A DNA stretch of 64,000 nt from Polaribacter porphyrae (GTDB taxonomy: Bacteria; Bacteroidota; Bacteroidia; Flavobacteriales; Flavobacteriaceae), in the NCBI RefSeq assembly GCF_002954685.1, contig NZ_MSCN01000001.1, positions 2,905,554 through 2,969,553 on the forward strand. Reading direction: 5' to 3'. Below the pieces are notes generated by a model. The model saw only the letters and a list, made by a program, of their open reading frames with translations, was not told the DNA's origin and did not search any database. The position numbers were made by a program, and so were the translations under genes. Positions 9,824 through 18,981 of this stretch are shown here, piece after piece (position 1 is the first letter of the stretch; each line of letters begins with the position of its first letter).

Positions 9824-9910
9824 TTTGATTGTATTTTCAACAAAAATACTTTTTTATTTACGGTTTTTATAATTGAAAATTGAAAAGTTAAGTTATCGTT
9901 TTCGATAGTT

Positions 9911-10702
9911 TTATGTTGATGTATTTTTTGAGGTTGAATTTTTTATTTTGATAATTAAAGTGGCTAAAACCAACAAGACAGCAGCTCCTAATGCAACAGT
10001 AGAAACAGTGGAATAATTCTCTTTATTTGCAACGCCAATTGCAGTTAAAGCCCAAGCACCAGCCAAAGCAAAGGCGTACAATTTGCGTTTAGATAGCATC
10101 ATTAAATTAATTAAAGTTGCGATTACAATCATAATAATTGTCCAGATTTCTGCTGAAACTCCAAATCCCTCCCAATTTATTTTAACCAAATAAGAAGAAA
10201 CATTTGCAACACTAGCCACAGTAACCCAACCTCCATAAATTACAAAAGGTAGACTTATAAGTAATAATTTTGATGTTTTCACAGCTTGAATTTGCATTTT
10301 ATTATTGATAATAATTTTTAAAATTGAAGCAAGTAATAGAAATATAAAAATGCAAGAAATACCTGTATATTCATAAATCCAAGCAAAAACCCAAGCACTA
10401 TTTGCAACACAAGAAATAATAAACCAAAAACCAACTTTTTCTACGAAATCATCATTTTTAACCTTTAAAAATAAGCTTCTTCCTTGGTAAATTACAAACC
10501 CGAAAAGGAACAGATAAATTAATCCCCAAATAGAAAATGCATAACCTGCTGGTGTAAAAAGTGAACGAATTGAATCTGACAAACTACCAATAGTTCTGTT
10601 ATTCATAGCTCCTGTATTGGATAAGTAATTGATAAAAACAGTTGATACGAATGCAATTCCGTTTAAAATTTGAAGTGCTTTTTTCATATTTGATTTCTTC
10701 AT
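9911..10702 (-). CDS. TspO/MBR-like tryptophan-rich membrane protein
   Basis: This 263-residue protein has about eight hydrophobic segments (around residues 9-28, 49-72, 90-113, 115-132, 144-172, 186-204, 209-228 and 233-253). The FTPAGYAFSIWGLIY stretch (49-63) and conserved tryptophans are the mark of the TspO/MBR-related family of tryptophan-rich sensory proteins. It is longer than classical TspO, which has five helices in about 160 residues, so binding of porphyrin or other ligands is not assured. A second in-frame ATG at residue 6 is an alternative start. It diverges from holB across a 62-base gap. Confidence 0.7.
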   Translation of the reverse strand: MKKSNMKKALQILNGIAFVSTVFINYLSNTGAMNNRTIGSLSDSIRSLFTPAGYAFSIWGLIYLFLFGFVIYQGRSLFLKVKNDDFVEKVGFWFIISCVANSAWVFAWIYEYTGISCIFIFLLLASILKIIINNKMQIQAVKTSKLLLISLPFVIYGGWVTVASVANVSSYLVKINWEGFGVSAEIWTIIMIVIATLINLMMLSKRKLYAFALAGAWALTAIGVANKENYSTVSTVALGAAVLLVLATLIIKIKNSTSKNTST

Positions 10703-10753
10703 TTATGGATTCATTAAAAATACAAAATATAAAGTAAAAAGGTTCTAAAATCA

Positions 10754-10761
10754 TATATTTG
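10754..10761 (+). promoter_or_regulatory. -7 box directly before holB (leaderless start)
   Basis: TATATTTG matches the Bacteroidota -7 element TAnnTTTG. With the usual distance of about four bases to the transcription start, transcription would begin on the A of the ATG at 10765, giving a leaderless mRNA. No TTTG was found at the expected -33 distance. Confidence 0.45.
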
Positions 10762-10764
10762 CTT

Positions 10765-11907
10765 ATGCTTTTCAACCAAATTATAGGTCAAGAACATATC
10801 AAAAAACATTTGATAAAATCTGCTGAAAATGGCAGAATTCCGCACGCGCAATTATTTGTAGGTAAAGAGGGTTGTGGAACTTTGCCAATGGCAATTGCGT
10901 ATGCACAGTTTTTGTTGTGTAATTTTTCCGATAATGTAGATGCTTGTAACCTAAAGTGTAACAAGTTACAGCATCCAGATTTGCATTTTGCATTTCCTGT
11001 AACTACAAACGATTCTGTAAAAAAACATGCTGTAAGCAATTTATTTTTAGAAGATTGGCGTGAATTTATAGCAACGCAACCTTATGGAAGTTTGTTCAAT
11101 TGGCTACAACATATTGGCGTTGAAAATAAACAAGGTTTAATTGGGGTTGATGAAGCAGAAGACATCGTAAAAAAATTGAAACTAAAAAGTTACGAAGGTG
11201 GCTTTAAAGTGATGATAATTTGGATGGCAGAAAAAATGAATATTGCTGCAGCTAATAAATTATTAAAATTGATAGAAGAACCTCCTCAAAAAACTGTTTT
11301 TCTGCTGATAACAGAAAATGAAGAACAAATTATAAACACGATTAAATCTCGTTGTCAAGCGTTGCATTTTCCAGCTTTATCAGAACAAGACATTGCTAAT
11401 ACTTTGGTTGTAAATCATCAAGTTGATGATAATGAAGCTTCCAAAATTTCGCAACAAGCTGAAGGTAATTTTAACAAGGCTATTCATTTATTACAAAACG
11501 ATGGTAATGATTTGGTTTTTGAAGAATGGTTTGTAACTTGGGTTAGAACTGCGTTTAGAGCCAAAGGAAATGCAGCTGTTGTGCAAGAATTAATTGGATG
11601 GTCTGAAGCGATTGCAAAAACTGGTCGTGAAACTCAAAAACGATTTTTAAACTACTGTTTGCAGTTTTTTAGGCAAGCACTTTTATTAAACTACAAGTCT
11701 GATCAGTTGGTTTTTATGAAAACAAAATCCGGTTTTAATATTGCTAAATTCGCACCTTTTGTACATTCAGGAAATATCCTAGAAATCGAAAAAGAAATTA
11801 GTGAAGCAATGTATCATATTGAAAGAAATGGAAATGCAAAAATCATTTTATTAGATCTTTCTATGAAATTGACGCGATTTTTGCATAAGAAAGAAGCGAA
11901 GGTTTAA
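10765..11907 (+). CDS. holB: DNA polymerase III delta-prime subunit
   Basis: This 380-residue AAA+ protein is a clamp-loader subunit. It opens with FNQIIGQEHIKKHLI and HAQLFVGKEGCGT, a Walker A region without the normal GKT, as expected for the non-hydrolysing delta-prime. Three clustered cysteines (CNFSDNVDACNLKC) form the small zinc-binding knuckle of the family. The sensor-1 segment LLKLIEEPPQKTVFLLITE and SRCQALHFPAL follow. The frame opens at a TTG at 10759, which lies inside the -7 box, so ATG 10765 is the start (MLFNQIIGQ). It is a single gene pointing at ribE. Confidence 0.92.
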   Translation: MLFNQIIGQEHIKKHLIKSAENGRIPHAQLFVGKEGCGTLPMAIAYAQFLLCNFSDNVDACNLKCNKLQHPDLHFAFPVTTNDSVKKHAVSNLFLEDWREFIATQPYGSLFNWLQHIGVENKQGLIGVDEAEDIVKKLKLKSYEGGFKVMIIWMAEKMNIAAANKLLKLIEEPPQKTVFLLITENEEQIINTIKSRCQALHFPALSEQDIANTLVVNHQVDDNEASKISQQAEGNFNKAIHLLQNDGNDLVFEEWFVTWVRTAFRAKGNAAVVQELIGWSEAIAKTGRETQKRFLNYCLQFFRQALLLNYKSDQLVFMKTKSGFNIAKFAPFVHSGNILEIEKEISEAMYHIERNGNAKIILLDLSMKLTRFLHKKEAKV

Positions 11908-11930
11908 CACTTAATTTTCTCCACAATATT

Positions 11931-11995
11931 TGTCATTCTGAAAGAATCCTTGAGAATAATTGCGTGAGATGCTATCAGCAAGACAAACTGTATGG
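11931..11995. repeat. Degenerate copy of a dispersed palindromic repeat
   Basis: The stretch begins TGTCATTCTGAA and ends AGCAAGACA, with an inner GAGATGCT. It resembles the outer arms of the TGTCATT...AATGACA repeats common between flavobacterial genes and of the intact copy at 25172-25252. The right arm has decayed. It lies between the convergent genes holB and ribE. Confidence 0.4.
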
Positions 11996-12015
11996 TTATA
12001 CTTGTAAAGTAAAAA

Positions 12016-12600
12016 CTACAAATTCGTCAAACGAGCCACATATTTCCCAATCACATCAAATTCAAGATTCACAGTATCATCAAGTTGTAAAGTTTTAAAA
12101 GTAGTGTTCTCCCAAGTATAAGGAATAATAGCCACAGAAAACCCACTTTTTGTAGAATTAATAACGGTTAAACTTACTCCATTTATAGTAATAGAACCTT
12201 TTTCTATGGTAACATTGTTTTTGTCAGAATTGTATTCAAAAGTATAGACTGTACTTCCATTTTCGTCTTCAATGTTTTTACAAACTCCAGTTTCATCTAC
12301 ATGACCTTGTACAATATGTCCATCCAATCTGTCACCTAGTTTCATAGCACGTTCCAAATTAACAAGCGTATCTTTTTTTAGTTTTCCAATATTGGTTTTA
12401 TCTAAAGTTTCTTTAATGGCAGTAACAGTATATTCATCTTTATTGATAGCCACAACAGTTAAACAAACGCCATTATGAGCCACACTTTGGTCTATTTTAA
12501 GTTCGTTTGTAATATCACTTTTAATAGTTAAATGAACATTTTCTTGCTCTTTTTCTACTTTAGTGACCACTCCAAGTGTTTCTATAATTCCTGTAAACAT
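12016..12600 (-). CDS. ribE: Riboflavin synthase, alpha chain
   Basis: At 194 residues this is a normal-length riboflavin synthase. It joins two 6,7-dimethyl-8-ribityllumazine molecules to make riboflavin. The N terminus MFTGIIE is invariant in the family. Two lumazine-binding repeats follow (about 1-90 and 91-190), each with its own GV(C/S)LTV motif (NGVCLTVVAI near 43 and INGVSLTVIN near 143). GHIVQGHVDETG near 98 is the conserved linker region. No other rib gene is nearby. It diverges from pdxA over 57 bases. Confidence 0.96.
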   Translation of the reverse strand: MFTGIIETLGVVTKVEKEQENVHLTIKSDITNELKIDQSVAHNGVCLTVVAINKDEYTVTAIKETLDKTNIGKLKKDTLVNLERAMKLGDRLDGHIVQGHVDETGVCKNIEDENGSTVYTFEYNSDKNNVTIEKGSITINGVSLTVINSTKSGFSVAIIPYTWENTTFKTLQLDDTVNLEFDVIGKYVARLTNL

Positions 12601-12657
12601 ATCGTTAAAAATTAGTTACTTTTGTTATCACAAAAATACGGATAATACAAGATAAGG

Positions 12658-13692
12658 ATGGAGAAAACGGATAAAATAATTGTTGGAATTTCAATTGGAG
12701 ATTTAAATGGAATTGGTATTGAAGTAATTTTAAAAACATTCCAAGATAAGAGAATGTTAGATTTTTGTACATCAGTGTTATTTGGCGCTACAAAAGCGAT
12801 TTCTTATCATAAAAAAGCATTAAAAATAGAAACTCCTGTCCATGGAATTACTTCTATAAATCAAGTGAATCCTAATAAAATAAATGTTTTAAACATTTGG
12901 AAAGAAGATGTAAAGATAGAGCTAGGAAAAGCGACTAAAGAATCTGGAAATTACGCAGCAAAGTCGTTAGCATCTGCAGTAAAACATTTAAAAGAAAATA
13001 AAGTTGATGTCTTGTTGACTGCACCAATCAACAAAGAAAACATTCAATCTGAAGATTTTAAATTTCCAGGCCATACAGAGTATTTAGAAGCCAATTTGGA
13101 AGGAAAAAGTTTAATGATTTTAATGACAGATGAATTTCGAATTGGCTTAATTACGGGTCATATTCCTATTGCTGATGTTGCGAATTCCATTACTCCAGAA
13201 TTGATAAAAAGTAAGGTAGATACAATGCATAAATCTTTAAAACAAGATTTTGGAATTAATAAACCAAAGATTGCAGTTTTAGGATTGAATCCACATTGTG
13301 GAGATAATGGTGTTATTGGCAAAGAGGATGATGCAATCATAAAACCTACAATAAATGAAATCAAGGAAACAGGAAAACTAGTTTTTGGACCTTATGCAGC
13401 AGATGGCTTTTTTGGTTCAGAAACCTACAAACAGTTTGATGGCGTTTTAGCAACTTATCACGATCAAGGTTTAGCACCTTTTAAAGCATTATCTTTTGGT
13501 AAAGGTGTCAATTTTACAGCAGGACTAGGACATATTAGAACTTCTCCAGATCATGGAACAGGTTATGATATTGCAGGTAAAAATGTGGCAAATCCATCAT
13601 CATTTAAGGAGGCTTTGTTTACAGCACTTCAAGTTTTTAAATCAAGAAGTGAATACAAGGGACTAACAGAAAAACCACTGGTTGTTAAATAA
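12658..13692 (+). CDS. pdxA: 4-hydroxythreonine-4-phosphate dehydrogenase
   Basis: This 344-residue protein is PdxA of the DXP-dependent vitamin B6 pathway. It oxidises 4-phosphohydroxy-L-threonine with NAD to the precursor that PdxJ uses. Visible family motifs are ISIGDLNGIGIEV at the N terminus, TAPINKENI, the metal-site histidine region FPGHTEYLE, LGLNPHCGDNG, and the C-terminal YHDQGLAPFK and SPDHGTGYDIAG. A TACTTTTG box at 12617-12624 lies at the right distance to start a transcript with a leader of about 30 bases. Confidence 0.96.
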   Translation: MEKTDKIIVGISIGDLNGIGIEVILKTFQDKRMLDFCTSVLFGATKAISYHKKALKIETPVHGITSINQVNPNKINVLNIWKEDVKIELGKATKESGNYAAKSLASAVKHLKENKVDVLLTAPINKENIQSEDFKFPGHTEYLEANLEGKSLMILMTDEFRIGLITGHIPIADVANSITPELIKSKVDTMHKSLKQDFGINKPKIAVLGLNPHCGDNGVIGKEDDAIIKPTINEIKETGKLVFGPYAADGFFGSETYKQFDGVLATYHDQGLAPFKALSFGKGVNFTAGLGHIRTSPDHGTGYDIAGKNVANPSSFKEALFTALQVFKSRSEYKGLTEKPLVVK

Positions 13693-13712
13693 TTACTTTT
13701 TTTGATAAAAAT

Positions 13713-13742
13713 ATTGCAGAAATACATTTTTTTGTATCTTTG
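13713..13742 (+). promoter_or_regulatory. Promoter of the DUF177-rpmF operon
   Basis: TTG (13714-13716) is followed after 18 bases by TATCTTTG (13735-13742). This fits the Bacteroidota -33/-7 form. The transcript would start near 13746 and have a leader of about 20 bases. Confidence 0.65.
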
Positions 13743-13764
13743 CACGCTCAAATGATGTTTGATT

Positions 13765-14301
13765 ATGAGAGAATTGAAAGATTACAATATCCAATTTGTA
13801 GGATTAAAAGAAGGAAAACACCAGTTTGATTATACAATTGATAATAAGTTCTTTGAAGCATTTAATTACGATGAATTTACGAGTTCATCAATTAAAGTTT
13901 CTTTACATTTTGTAAAAAAAAGCACATTATTCGAGCTTAATTTTATCACAGAAGGTACAGTAGAAGTACCTTGTGATGTAAGTAATGAGTTATATCATCA
14001 AGAAATGGATTCAGAAATGTCATTGGTGGTAAAGTTTGGACCAGAATTTAACGATGATAATGAGGAGATTTTAATTTTACCTCATGAAGCTTATGAATTT
14101 AATGTAGCACAATTTATTTACGAAATGATTGTTTTGGCAGTTCCTAACAAAAGAGTGCATCCAAAAGTTTTGGATGGTACAATGGAATCTGAAGCCTTAA
14201 ACAAGTTAAAAGAATTAGAAATAAAAAAAGAAAAAACTGTAGCAACTACAGATCCTAGATGGGATAAATTAAAGAATTTAATAACAGAAAAAAAGACATA
14301 A
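13765..14301 (+). CDS. DUF177 (YceD-like) protein
   Basis: This 178-residue acidic protein belongs to the DUF177/YceD family, which is almost always encoded directly before rpmF, as here (1 base apart). YceD-type proteins have been linked to 23S rRNA accumulation and ribosome assembly. The order DUF177, rpmF, fabH, accB, accC is a conserved Bacteroidota block. Recognisable features are the N-terminal [20 protein letters not shown], the central VPCDVS segment and the C-terminal [10 protein letters not shown]. The frame opens at a TTG at 13759, but the ATG at 13765 is the natural start. Confidence 0.85.
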   Translation: MRELKDYNIQFVGLKEGKHQFDYTIDNKFFEAFNYDEFTSSSIKVSLHFVKKSTLFELNFITEGTVEVPCDVSNELYHQEMDSEMSLVVKFGPEFNDDNEEILILPHEAYEFNVAQFIYEMIVLAVPNKRVHPKVLDGTMESEALNKLKELEIKKEKTVATTDPRWDKLKNLITEKKT

Positions 14302-14302
14302 A

Positions 14303-14497
14303 ATGGCACATCCTAAAAGAAAAATATCTAAAACTAGAAGAGATAAAAGGAGAACGCATTATAAAGCGTCTGCGCAACAAATAGCTACAGACCCAACAAC
14401 AGGAGAAGCTCATTTATATCATAGAGCACATTGGCATGAAGGTAAATTATATTACAGAGGTCAAGTTGTTTTAGAATCTGCAGCAGCAGAAGCGTAA
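14303..14497 (+). CDS. rpmF: 50S ribosomal protein L32, cysteine-free form
   Basis: This 64-residue basic protein begins [17 protein letters not shown], the invariant start of bacterial L32, and ends in the YRGQVVLE region. It contains no cysteine at all, so it is the zinc-independent form of L32, which is normal in many Bacteroidota. It follows the DUF177 gene by one base and precedes a strong terminator. Confidence 0.97.
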   Translation: MAHPKRKISKTRRDKRRTHYKASAQQIATDPTTGEAHLYHRAHWHEGKLYYRGQVVLESAAAEA

Positions 14498-14518
14498 AAA
14501 TTCATTAAATAAATAGTG

Positions 14519-14545
14519 AAAAACCCTCATTTTTGAGGGTTTTTC
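14519..14545 (+). terminator. Terminator after rpmF
   Basis: AAAAACCCTCA (14519-14529) pairs with TGAGGGTTTTT (14534-14544) around a four-T loop, and the right arm ends in a T run. Confidence 0.9.
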
Positions 14546-14583
14546 TGCGTTTTTAGGTTAAAATAGTGTCCTTTTGGTGTTTT

Positions 14584-14619
14584 TTTGGGGAATAAGTGAA
14601 ATAATTTTCACTACTTTTG
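14584..14619 (+). promoter_or_regulatory. Promoter of fabH-accB-accC
   Basis: TTTG (14584-14587) and TACTTTTG (14612-14619) are 24 bases apart, slightly longer than the usual 17-23. The -7 box is 32 bases before the fabH ATG. Confidence 0.5.
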
Positions 14620-14651
14620 AACATTCTAATGTTTAGAAATAAATCATAATT

Positions 14652-15647
14652 ATGACAAAAATTACTGCAGCAATTTCAGCAGTTGGAAAATATGTTCCTG
14701 ACTATGTTCTTACTAATAAAGAGTTAGAATCTTATGTTGATACTAATGATGAGTGGATTACTTCAAGAACAGGGATAAAAGAAAGAAGAATTTTAAAAGG
14801 AGAAGGACTAGGTACTTCGTTTATGGCCATAAAAGCTGCTGAAGATTTAATTCAGAAAAGCAATATTAGTCCAGAAGAAATTGATATGGTAATTGTTGCA
14901 ACTGCAACACCAGATTTGCCAGTTGCAGCAACAGCTGCATATGTTGCTTCTCAAATTGGAGCTATAAATGCTTTCTCTTACGATTTACAGGCTGCATGTT
15001 CTAGTTTTTTATATGGAATGTCAACAGCTTCAAGCTATATTGAGTCTGGGAGATATAAAAAAGTTTTACTAATAGGTGCTGATAAAATGTCTTCTATTAT
15101 TGATTACAATGACAGAGCTACTTGTATTATTTTTGGAGATGGAGCAGGAGCTGCTTTATTTGAGCCTAATACAGAAGGTTTTGGTCTACAAGATGAGTTT
15201 TTAAGAAGTGATGGAGTAGGAAGAGATTTCTTAAGAATTGAAGCTGGTGGTTCGATAATGCCACCTTCACTAGAAACTGTAAAAGCTAATAAACATTATG
15301 TATATCAAGAAGGTAGAACTGTATTTAAATATGCAGTTTCAAACATGGCAGATGTTTCAGAAAAAATGCTAACTAGAAATAATCTGAAAGAAGAAGATAT
15401 TCAATGGTTAGTGCCACATCAAGCTAACAAAAGGATAATAGAAGCAACTGCGAATAGAGTTGGTGTAGGCCCAGAAAAGGTTATGATGAATATTCATAAA
15501 TATGGTAATACAACATCAGCTACATTACCACTTCTATTAGCAGACTATGAAAATCAATTAAAGAAAGGAGATAACTTAATTTTTGCTGCTTTTGGTGGTG
15601 GTTTCACTTGGGGAGCTATTTACTTAAAATGGGCATATAATTCATAA
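14652..15647 (+). CDS. fabH: 3-oxoacyl-ACP synthase III
   Basis: This 331-residue thiolase-fold enzyme starts fatty acid synthesis by condensing acetyl-CoA or a branched acyl-CoA with malonyl-ACP. The catalytic triad is visible: C116 (AACSSFLYG), H256 (VPHQAN) and N286 (YGNTTSAT). The C-terminal FGGGFTWGA motif is also typical. It is the first gene of a set with accB and accC, 25 bases before accB. The length and start fit the family. Confidence 0.97.
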   Translation: MTKITAAISAVGKYVPDYVLTNKELESYVDTNDEWITSRTGIKERRILKGEGLGTSFMAIKAAEDLIQKSNISPEEIDMVIVATATPDLPVAATAAYVASQIGAINAFSYDLQAACSSFLYGMSTASSYIESGRYKKVLLIGADKMSSIIDYNDRATCIIFGDGAGAALFEPNTEGFGLQDEFLRSDGVGRDFLRIEAGGSIMPPSLETVKANKHYVYQEGRTVFKYAVSNMADVSEKMLTRNNLKEEDIQWLVPHQANKRIIEATANRVGVGPEKVMMNIHKYGNTTSATLPLLLADYENQLKKGDNLIFAAFGGGFTWGAIYLKWAYNS

Positions 15648-15672
15648 AATTAATAACTAAACAATAAGAAGT

Positions 15673-16155
15673 ATGGATATTAAAGAGATTCAAAATCTTA
15701 TAAAATTTGTAGCTAAATCTGGCGCAAGCGAGGTAAAGTTAGAAATGGAAGATGTAAAAATTACCATTAGAACAGGTTCTGCTAAAACAGAAACCACAAT
15801 TGTACAAGCAGCACCAATGGCGAGTATGCCTCAAACTGCTCCTGCTCCAGTAGCAGCACAACCAATAACAGAAACTACTGAACCAGTAAAATCTGAAGCT
15901 AGTGATGAATCTAATTACGTCACAGTAAAATCTCCAATTATTGGTACTTTTTATAGAAAACCAGCTCCAGATAAACCAAACTTTGTAGAAGTTGGTACAA
16001 GTATTAGTGCTGGTGATACTGTTTGTGTTATTGAAGCAATGAAGTTGTTTAATGAAATTGAGTCTGAAGTTTCTGGTACAATCGTTAAAGTTTTAGTAGA
16101 TGATTCTTCTCCAGTTGAATTTGATCAACCTTTATTTTTAGTTGATCCATCTTAA
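15673..16155 (+). CDS. accB: Biotin carboxyl carrier protein of acetyl-CoA carboxylase
   Basis: This 160-residue protein carries the biotin of acetyl-CoA carboxylase. An N-terminal helix (residues 1-35) and a flexible alanine/proline-rich linker (about 50-75) lead to the C-terminal biotinyl domain (about 82-160). K124 in EAMKLFNE is the biotinylated lysine. The thumb segment SPIIGTFYRKPAPDKPNFVEVG is intact. It lies between fabH and accC and should form a complex with AccC. Confidence 0.97.
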   Translation: MDIKEIQNLIKFVAKSGASEVKLEMEDVKITIRTGSAKTETTIVQAAPMASMPQTAPAPVAAQPITETTEPVKSEASDESNYVTVKSPIIGTFYRKPAPDKPNFVEVGTSISAGDTVCVIEAMKLFNEIESEVSGTIVKVLVDDSSPVEFDQPLFLVDPS

Positions 16156-16235
16156 AAAGAGTTTAAGCTCTATTTAAATTAAGGATTAGTTCCTGTCTTA
16201 AATAGTCTAAAACACATAACCCAAAACTCTTACTT

Positions 16236-17576
16236 ATGTTTAAAAAAATATTAATAGCCAACAGAGGTGAAATTGCTTTACGTGTTATTAGAACCTGTAA
16301 AGAAATGGGTATCAAAACAGTAGCAGTTTACTCTAAAGCAGATGAAGAAAGCTTACATGTTCGCTTTGCAGATGAAGCCGTTTGTATAGGACCAGCTCCA
16401 AGTAGTGAGTCTTATTTAAAAATGTCTAATATTATTGCAGCAGCAGAAATTACAAATGCAGATGCTATTCATCCAGGATATGGATTTTTATCTGAAAACG
16501 CTAAATTCTCTAATTTATGTGAAGAGCACAATATCAAGTTTATTGGAGCCACTGGTAAAATGATAGACCAAATGGGAGATAAGGCAAATGCCAAAGCTAC
16601 AATGAAAGCTGCAGGTGTACCTTGTGTACCAGGTTCAGAAGGTGTTATTGAAGATTTTGAGGAGTGTAAAAAACTAGCTATAGAAACAGGATATCCTGTA
16701 ATGCTAAAAGCTTCTGCAGGTGGTGGAGGTAAAGGAATGCGTGCTGTTTGGAAACCAGAAGATTTAAAAGAAGCTTGGGATTCTGCAAGACAAGAATCTA
16801 AAGCCGCTTTTGGTAATGATGATATGTATATGGAAAAACTTATAGAAGAGCCAAGACATATCGAAATTCAAATTGTAGGTGATTCTTTTGGGAAAGCTTG
16901 TCATTTATCAGAGAGAGATTGTTCAGTGCAAAGACGTCATCAAAAGTTAACAGAAGAAACACCTTCTCCTTTTATGACAGATGAGTTGAGAGAAAATATG
17001 GGTAATGCTGCAGTAAAAGCAGCAGAATTTATAAAATATGAAGGTGCAGGTACTGTAGAATTTTTGGTAGATAAACACAGAAATTTCTATTTTATGGAAA
17101 TGAATACTCGTATTCAAGTAGAGCATCCTATTACAGAAGAAGTAGTTAATTATGATTTAATTCGTGAGCAAATTTTAGTTGCTGCAGGTGTGCCAATTTC
17201 TGGGAAAAATTATTATCCACAATTACATTCTATAGAGTGTAGAATTAATGCAGAAGATCCTCATAATAATTTTAGACCTGCACCTGGTAAAGTGACTACT
17301 TTCCATTCTCCTGGAGGTCATGGAGTAAGGATGGACACACACGTTTACGCTGGTTATATGATTCCGCCAAATTACGATTCTATGATAGCCAAATTAATTG
17401 TTACTGCTCAAACTAGAGAAGAAGCAATCAATAAAATGAGACGTGCTTTAGATGAATTTGTAATAGAAGGTATTAAAACCACAATTCCTTTCCATAGACA
17501 ATTGATGGATCATCCAGATTATATATCAGGTAATTACACAACAAAATTTATGGAAGATTTTGAAATGAAAGCATAA
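16236..17576 (+). CDS. accC: Biotin carboxylase of acetyl-CoA carboxylase
   Basis: This 446-residue ATP-grasp enzyme carboxylates the biotin on AccB using bicarbonate and ATP. The N-terminal [14 protein letters not shown], the [10 protein letters not shown] motif, the glycine-rich loop [12 protein letters not shown] (about residues 159-170), [12 protein letters not shown] and [12 protein letters not shown] are all present, so the active site is complete. It is 80 bases after accB with no terminator between them, and it ends the operon before the hairpin at 17606. The carboxyltransferase genes accA and accD are not in the window. Confidence 0.97.
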   Translation: MFKKILIANRGEIALRVIRTCKEMGIKTVAVYSKADEESLHVRFADEAVCIGPAPSSESYLKMSNIIAAAEITNADAIHPGYGFLSENAKFSNLCEEHNIKFIGATGKMIDQMGDKANAKATMKAAGVPCVPGSEGVIEDFEECKKLAIETGYPVMLKASAGGGGKGMRAVWKPEDLKEAWDSARQESKAAFGNDDMYMEKLIEEPRHIEIQIVGDSFGKACHLSERDCSVQRRHQKLTEETPSPFMTDELRENMGNAAVKAAEFIKYEGAGTVEFLVDKHRNFYFMEMNTRIQVEHPITEEVVNYDLIREQILVAAGVPISGKNYYPQLHSIECRINAEDPHNNFRPAPGKVTTFHSPGGHGVRMDTHVYAGYMIPPNYDSMIAKLIVTAQTREEAINKMRRALDEFVIEGIKTTIPFHRQLMDHPDYISGNYTTKFMEDFEMKA

Positions 17577-17605
17577 ATTGCAATAGTAATTATAATCTTG
17601 AATAT

Positions 17606-17643
17606 AAATAGAGAATACATGTTTTGTATTCTCTATTTTTTTA
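17606..17643 (+). terminator. Terminator after accC
   Basis: A perfect 14-base-pair stem (17606-17619 with 17625-17638) with a five-base loop and a T-rich tail, 30 bases after the accC stop. Confidence 0.9.
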
Positions 17644-17664
17644 TATTTATACTAAATTTTTAAA

Positions 17665-18114
17665 ATGAAAATTGACGGAATTGATAAAATTATAATTAGA
17701 AGATTAGTAAAAGATGCAAGAACACCTGTATTGAGTATTGCAAGAGAAGTTGGTATTTCTGGAGCTGCAATACACCAAAGATTACGAAAATTAGAAAAAT
17801 CGAAACTCATAGATGGTTACAAAATGGTAATTAACCCTAAAGCTTTGGGCTATACAACTACTGCCTATGTAGGTGTTTTTTTAGATTCTTCTAGTCAATA
17901 TTCATCTGCAATTAAAAGATTAAAAGAGATACCAGAAGTCATAGAAAGCCATTACACAACTGGTAATTATGCGATTTTTATAAAGATACTTTGTAAAAAT
18001 AATGAAGATTTAATGTATTTATTAAATAAAGACATACAAAATATAAAGGGAGTTTCGAGAACAGAAACTTTTATTTCATTAGATCAACAAATTGATAGAC
18101 AGATAACTATTTAA
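17665..18114 (+). CDS. Lrp/AsnC-family transcriptional regulator
   Basis: This 149-residue protein has an N-terminal winged helix-turn-helix (about residues 4-55: DKIIIRRLVKDARTPVLSIA, then REVGISGAAIHQRLRKLE) and a C-terminal RAM domain (about 65-149) of the AsnC fold, which binds amino acids and drives octamer assembly. The effector and targets cannot be read from the sequence. It lies between accC and the response regulator set but is separated from both, so no target is implied by position. Confidence 0.9.
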   Translation: MKIDGIDKIIIRRLVKDARTPVLSIAREVGISGAAIHQRLRKLEKSKLIDGYKMVINPKALGYTTTAYVGVFLDSSSQYSSAIKRLKEIPEVIESHYTTGNYAIFIKILCKNNEDLMYLLNKDIQNIKGVSRTETFISLDQQIDRQITI

Positions 18115-18232
18115 TTAAAAACAACTTAACTACTAAAAATTACCTTTTAAGGATATTTGTAAACAATTTATCAAATAAATAAAATTAGACAGCATTTTTT
18201 TAAGAGTTTTAAGGTGGAATAAAACCTCAATT

Positions 18233-18634
18233 ATGAAACCTCTATCAATTTTGCTAGTAGATGATGATGAATTGCAAAGAATAAAGTTTAAGAAAGTTTG
18301 TAAAGAAATTAAACTTAAAAGCATAATATTTGAAGCTGATAATGGTGAAAATGCATTAAAAATCCTTAATTCTGAAAATACATTTGACTTGATAGTTTCA
18401 GATTTAAATATGCCAAAGATGAACGGAATTCAATTTTTATCTGAATTAAAAAGTAATATAAAGTTCAAAAATATTCCATTTATAATAATGTCAACATCTA
18501 AAAGAGCAAAAGATTTTAAGCAGATTTTAAAATTAGGAGCGTTTGGTTTTTATGGTAAACCTACAAGTTATAAAGATTATGCAAAAAATTTAATTACTGT
18601 ATTAGAAACTTGGAGAAATACAATAGTTACCTAA
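18233..18634 (+). CDS. Single-domain response regulator (CheY-like)
   Basis: This 133-residue protein is a receiver domain only. The acidic pocket D10-D12 (LLVDDDE), phospho-acceptor D57 (SDLNMPKMNG), the switch residue S87 and K109 (YGKP) are all present, so it should be phosphorylated normally. No output domain is attached. The Hpt gene follows after 15 bases and a LytTR regulator comes next, so it probably passes phosphoryl groups within this set or to a partner kinase elsewhere. Confidence 0.92.
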   Translation: MKPLSILLVDDDELQRIKFKKVCKEIKLKSIIFEADNGENALKILNSENTFDLIVSDLNMPKMNGIQFLSELKSNIKFKNIPFIIMSTSKRAKDFKQILKLGAFGFYGKPTSYKDYAKNLITVLETWRNTIVT

Positions 18635-18649
18635 TAGAATTATAATATC

Positions 18650-18961
18650 ATGGAAGAACCAAATTTATCCTTTATTAAAGAAATTGCTGGTGAAGATGAA
18701 TCTTTTCAGAACAGTATTTTAGATATTATGAGAAAAGAATATCCTAAAGAAGTTGAAGATTTTACATTAAATTTCTCAAATAAAAATTACAAAGAAGCAT
18801 CCAAAGATGTTCATAAAATTAAACATAAAATAAGTTTACTAGGTCTTAAAGAAGGATTAAAATTAGCTACAAACTTCGAAAAACAATTAAGAAAAGGAAA
18901 TACTGAATTACATGATGATTTTATTAAAATTTTAAACAAAATTCATGTATATTTATACTAG
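18650..18961 (+). CDS. Histidine phosphotransfer (Hpt) protein
   Basis: This 103-residue helical protein matches a free-standing Hpt module, which shuttles phosphoryl groups between receiver domains. H55 in VHKIKHKISLLGL sits where the phosphorylated histidine is expected, with K58 and G65 at the conserved following positions. A second histidine, H59, replaces the usual small residue. It lies between two receiver genes with short gaps (15 and 20 bases), which supports a phosphorelay role. No histidine kinase gene is adjacent. Confidence 0.78.
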   Translation: MEEPNLSFIKEIAGEDESFQNSILDIMRKEYPKEVEDFTLNFSNKNYKEASKDVHKIKHKISLLGLKEGLKLATNFEKQLRKGNTELHDDFIKILNKIHVYLY

Positions 18962-18981
18962 TAATTTTTTTTATTTGTAGA

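Noticed and set aside
9891..9913. Weak inverted repeat between the TspO-like gene and pgk
   Set aside because: Only five consecutive base pairs form without mismatch and no clear T run follows, so it was not called a terminator.
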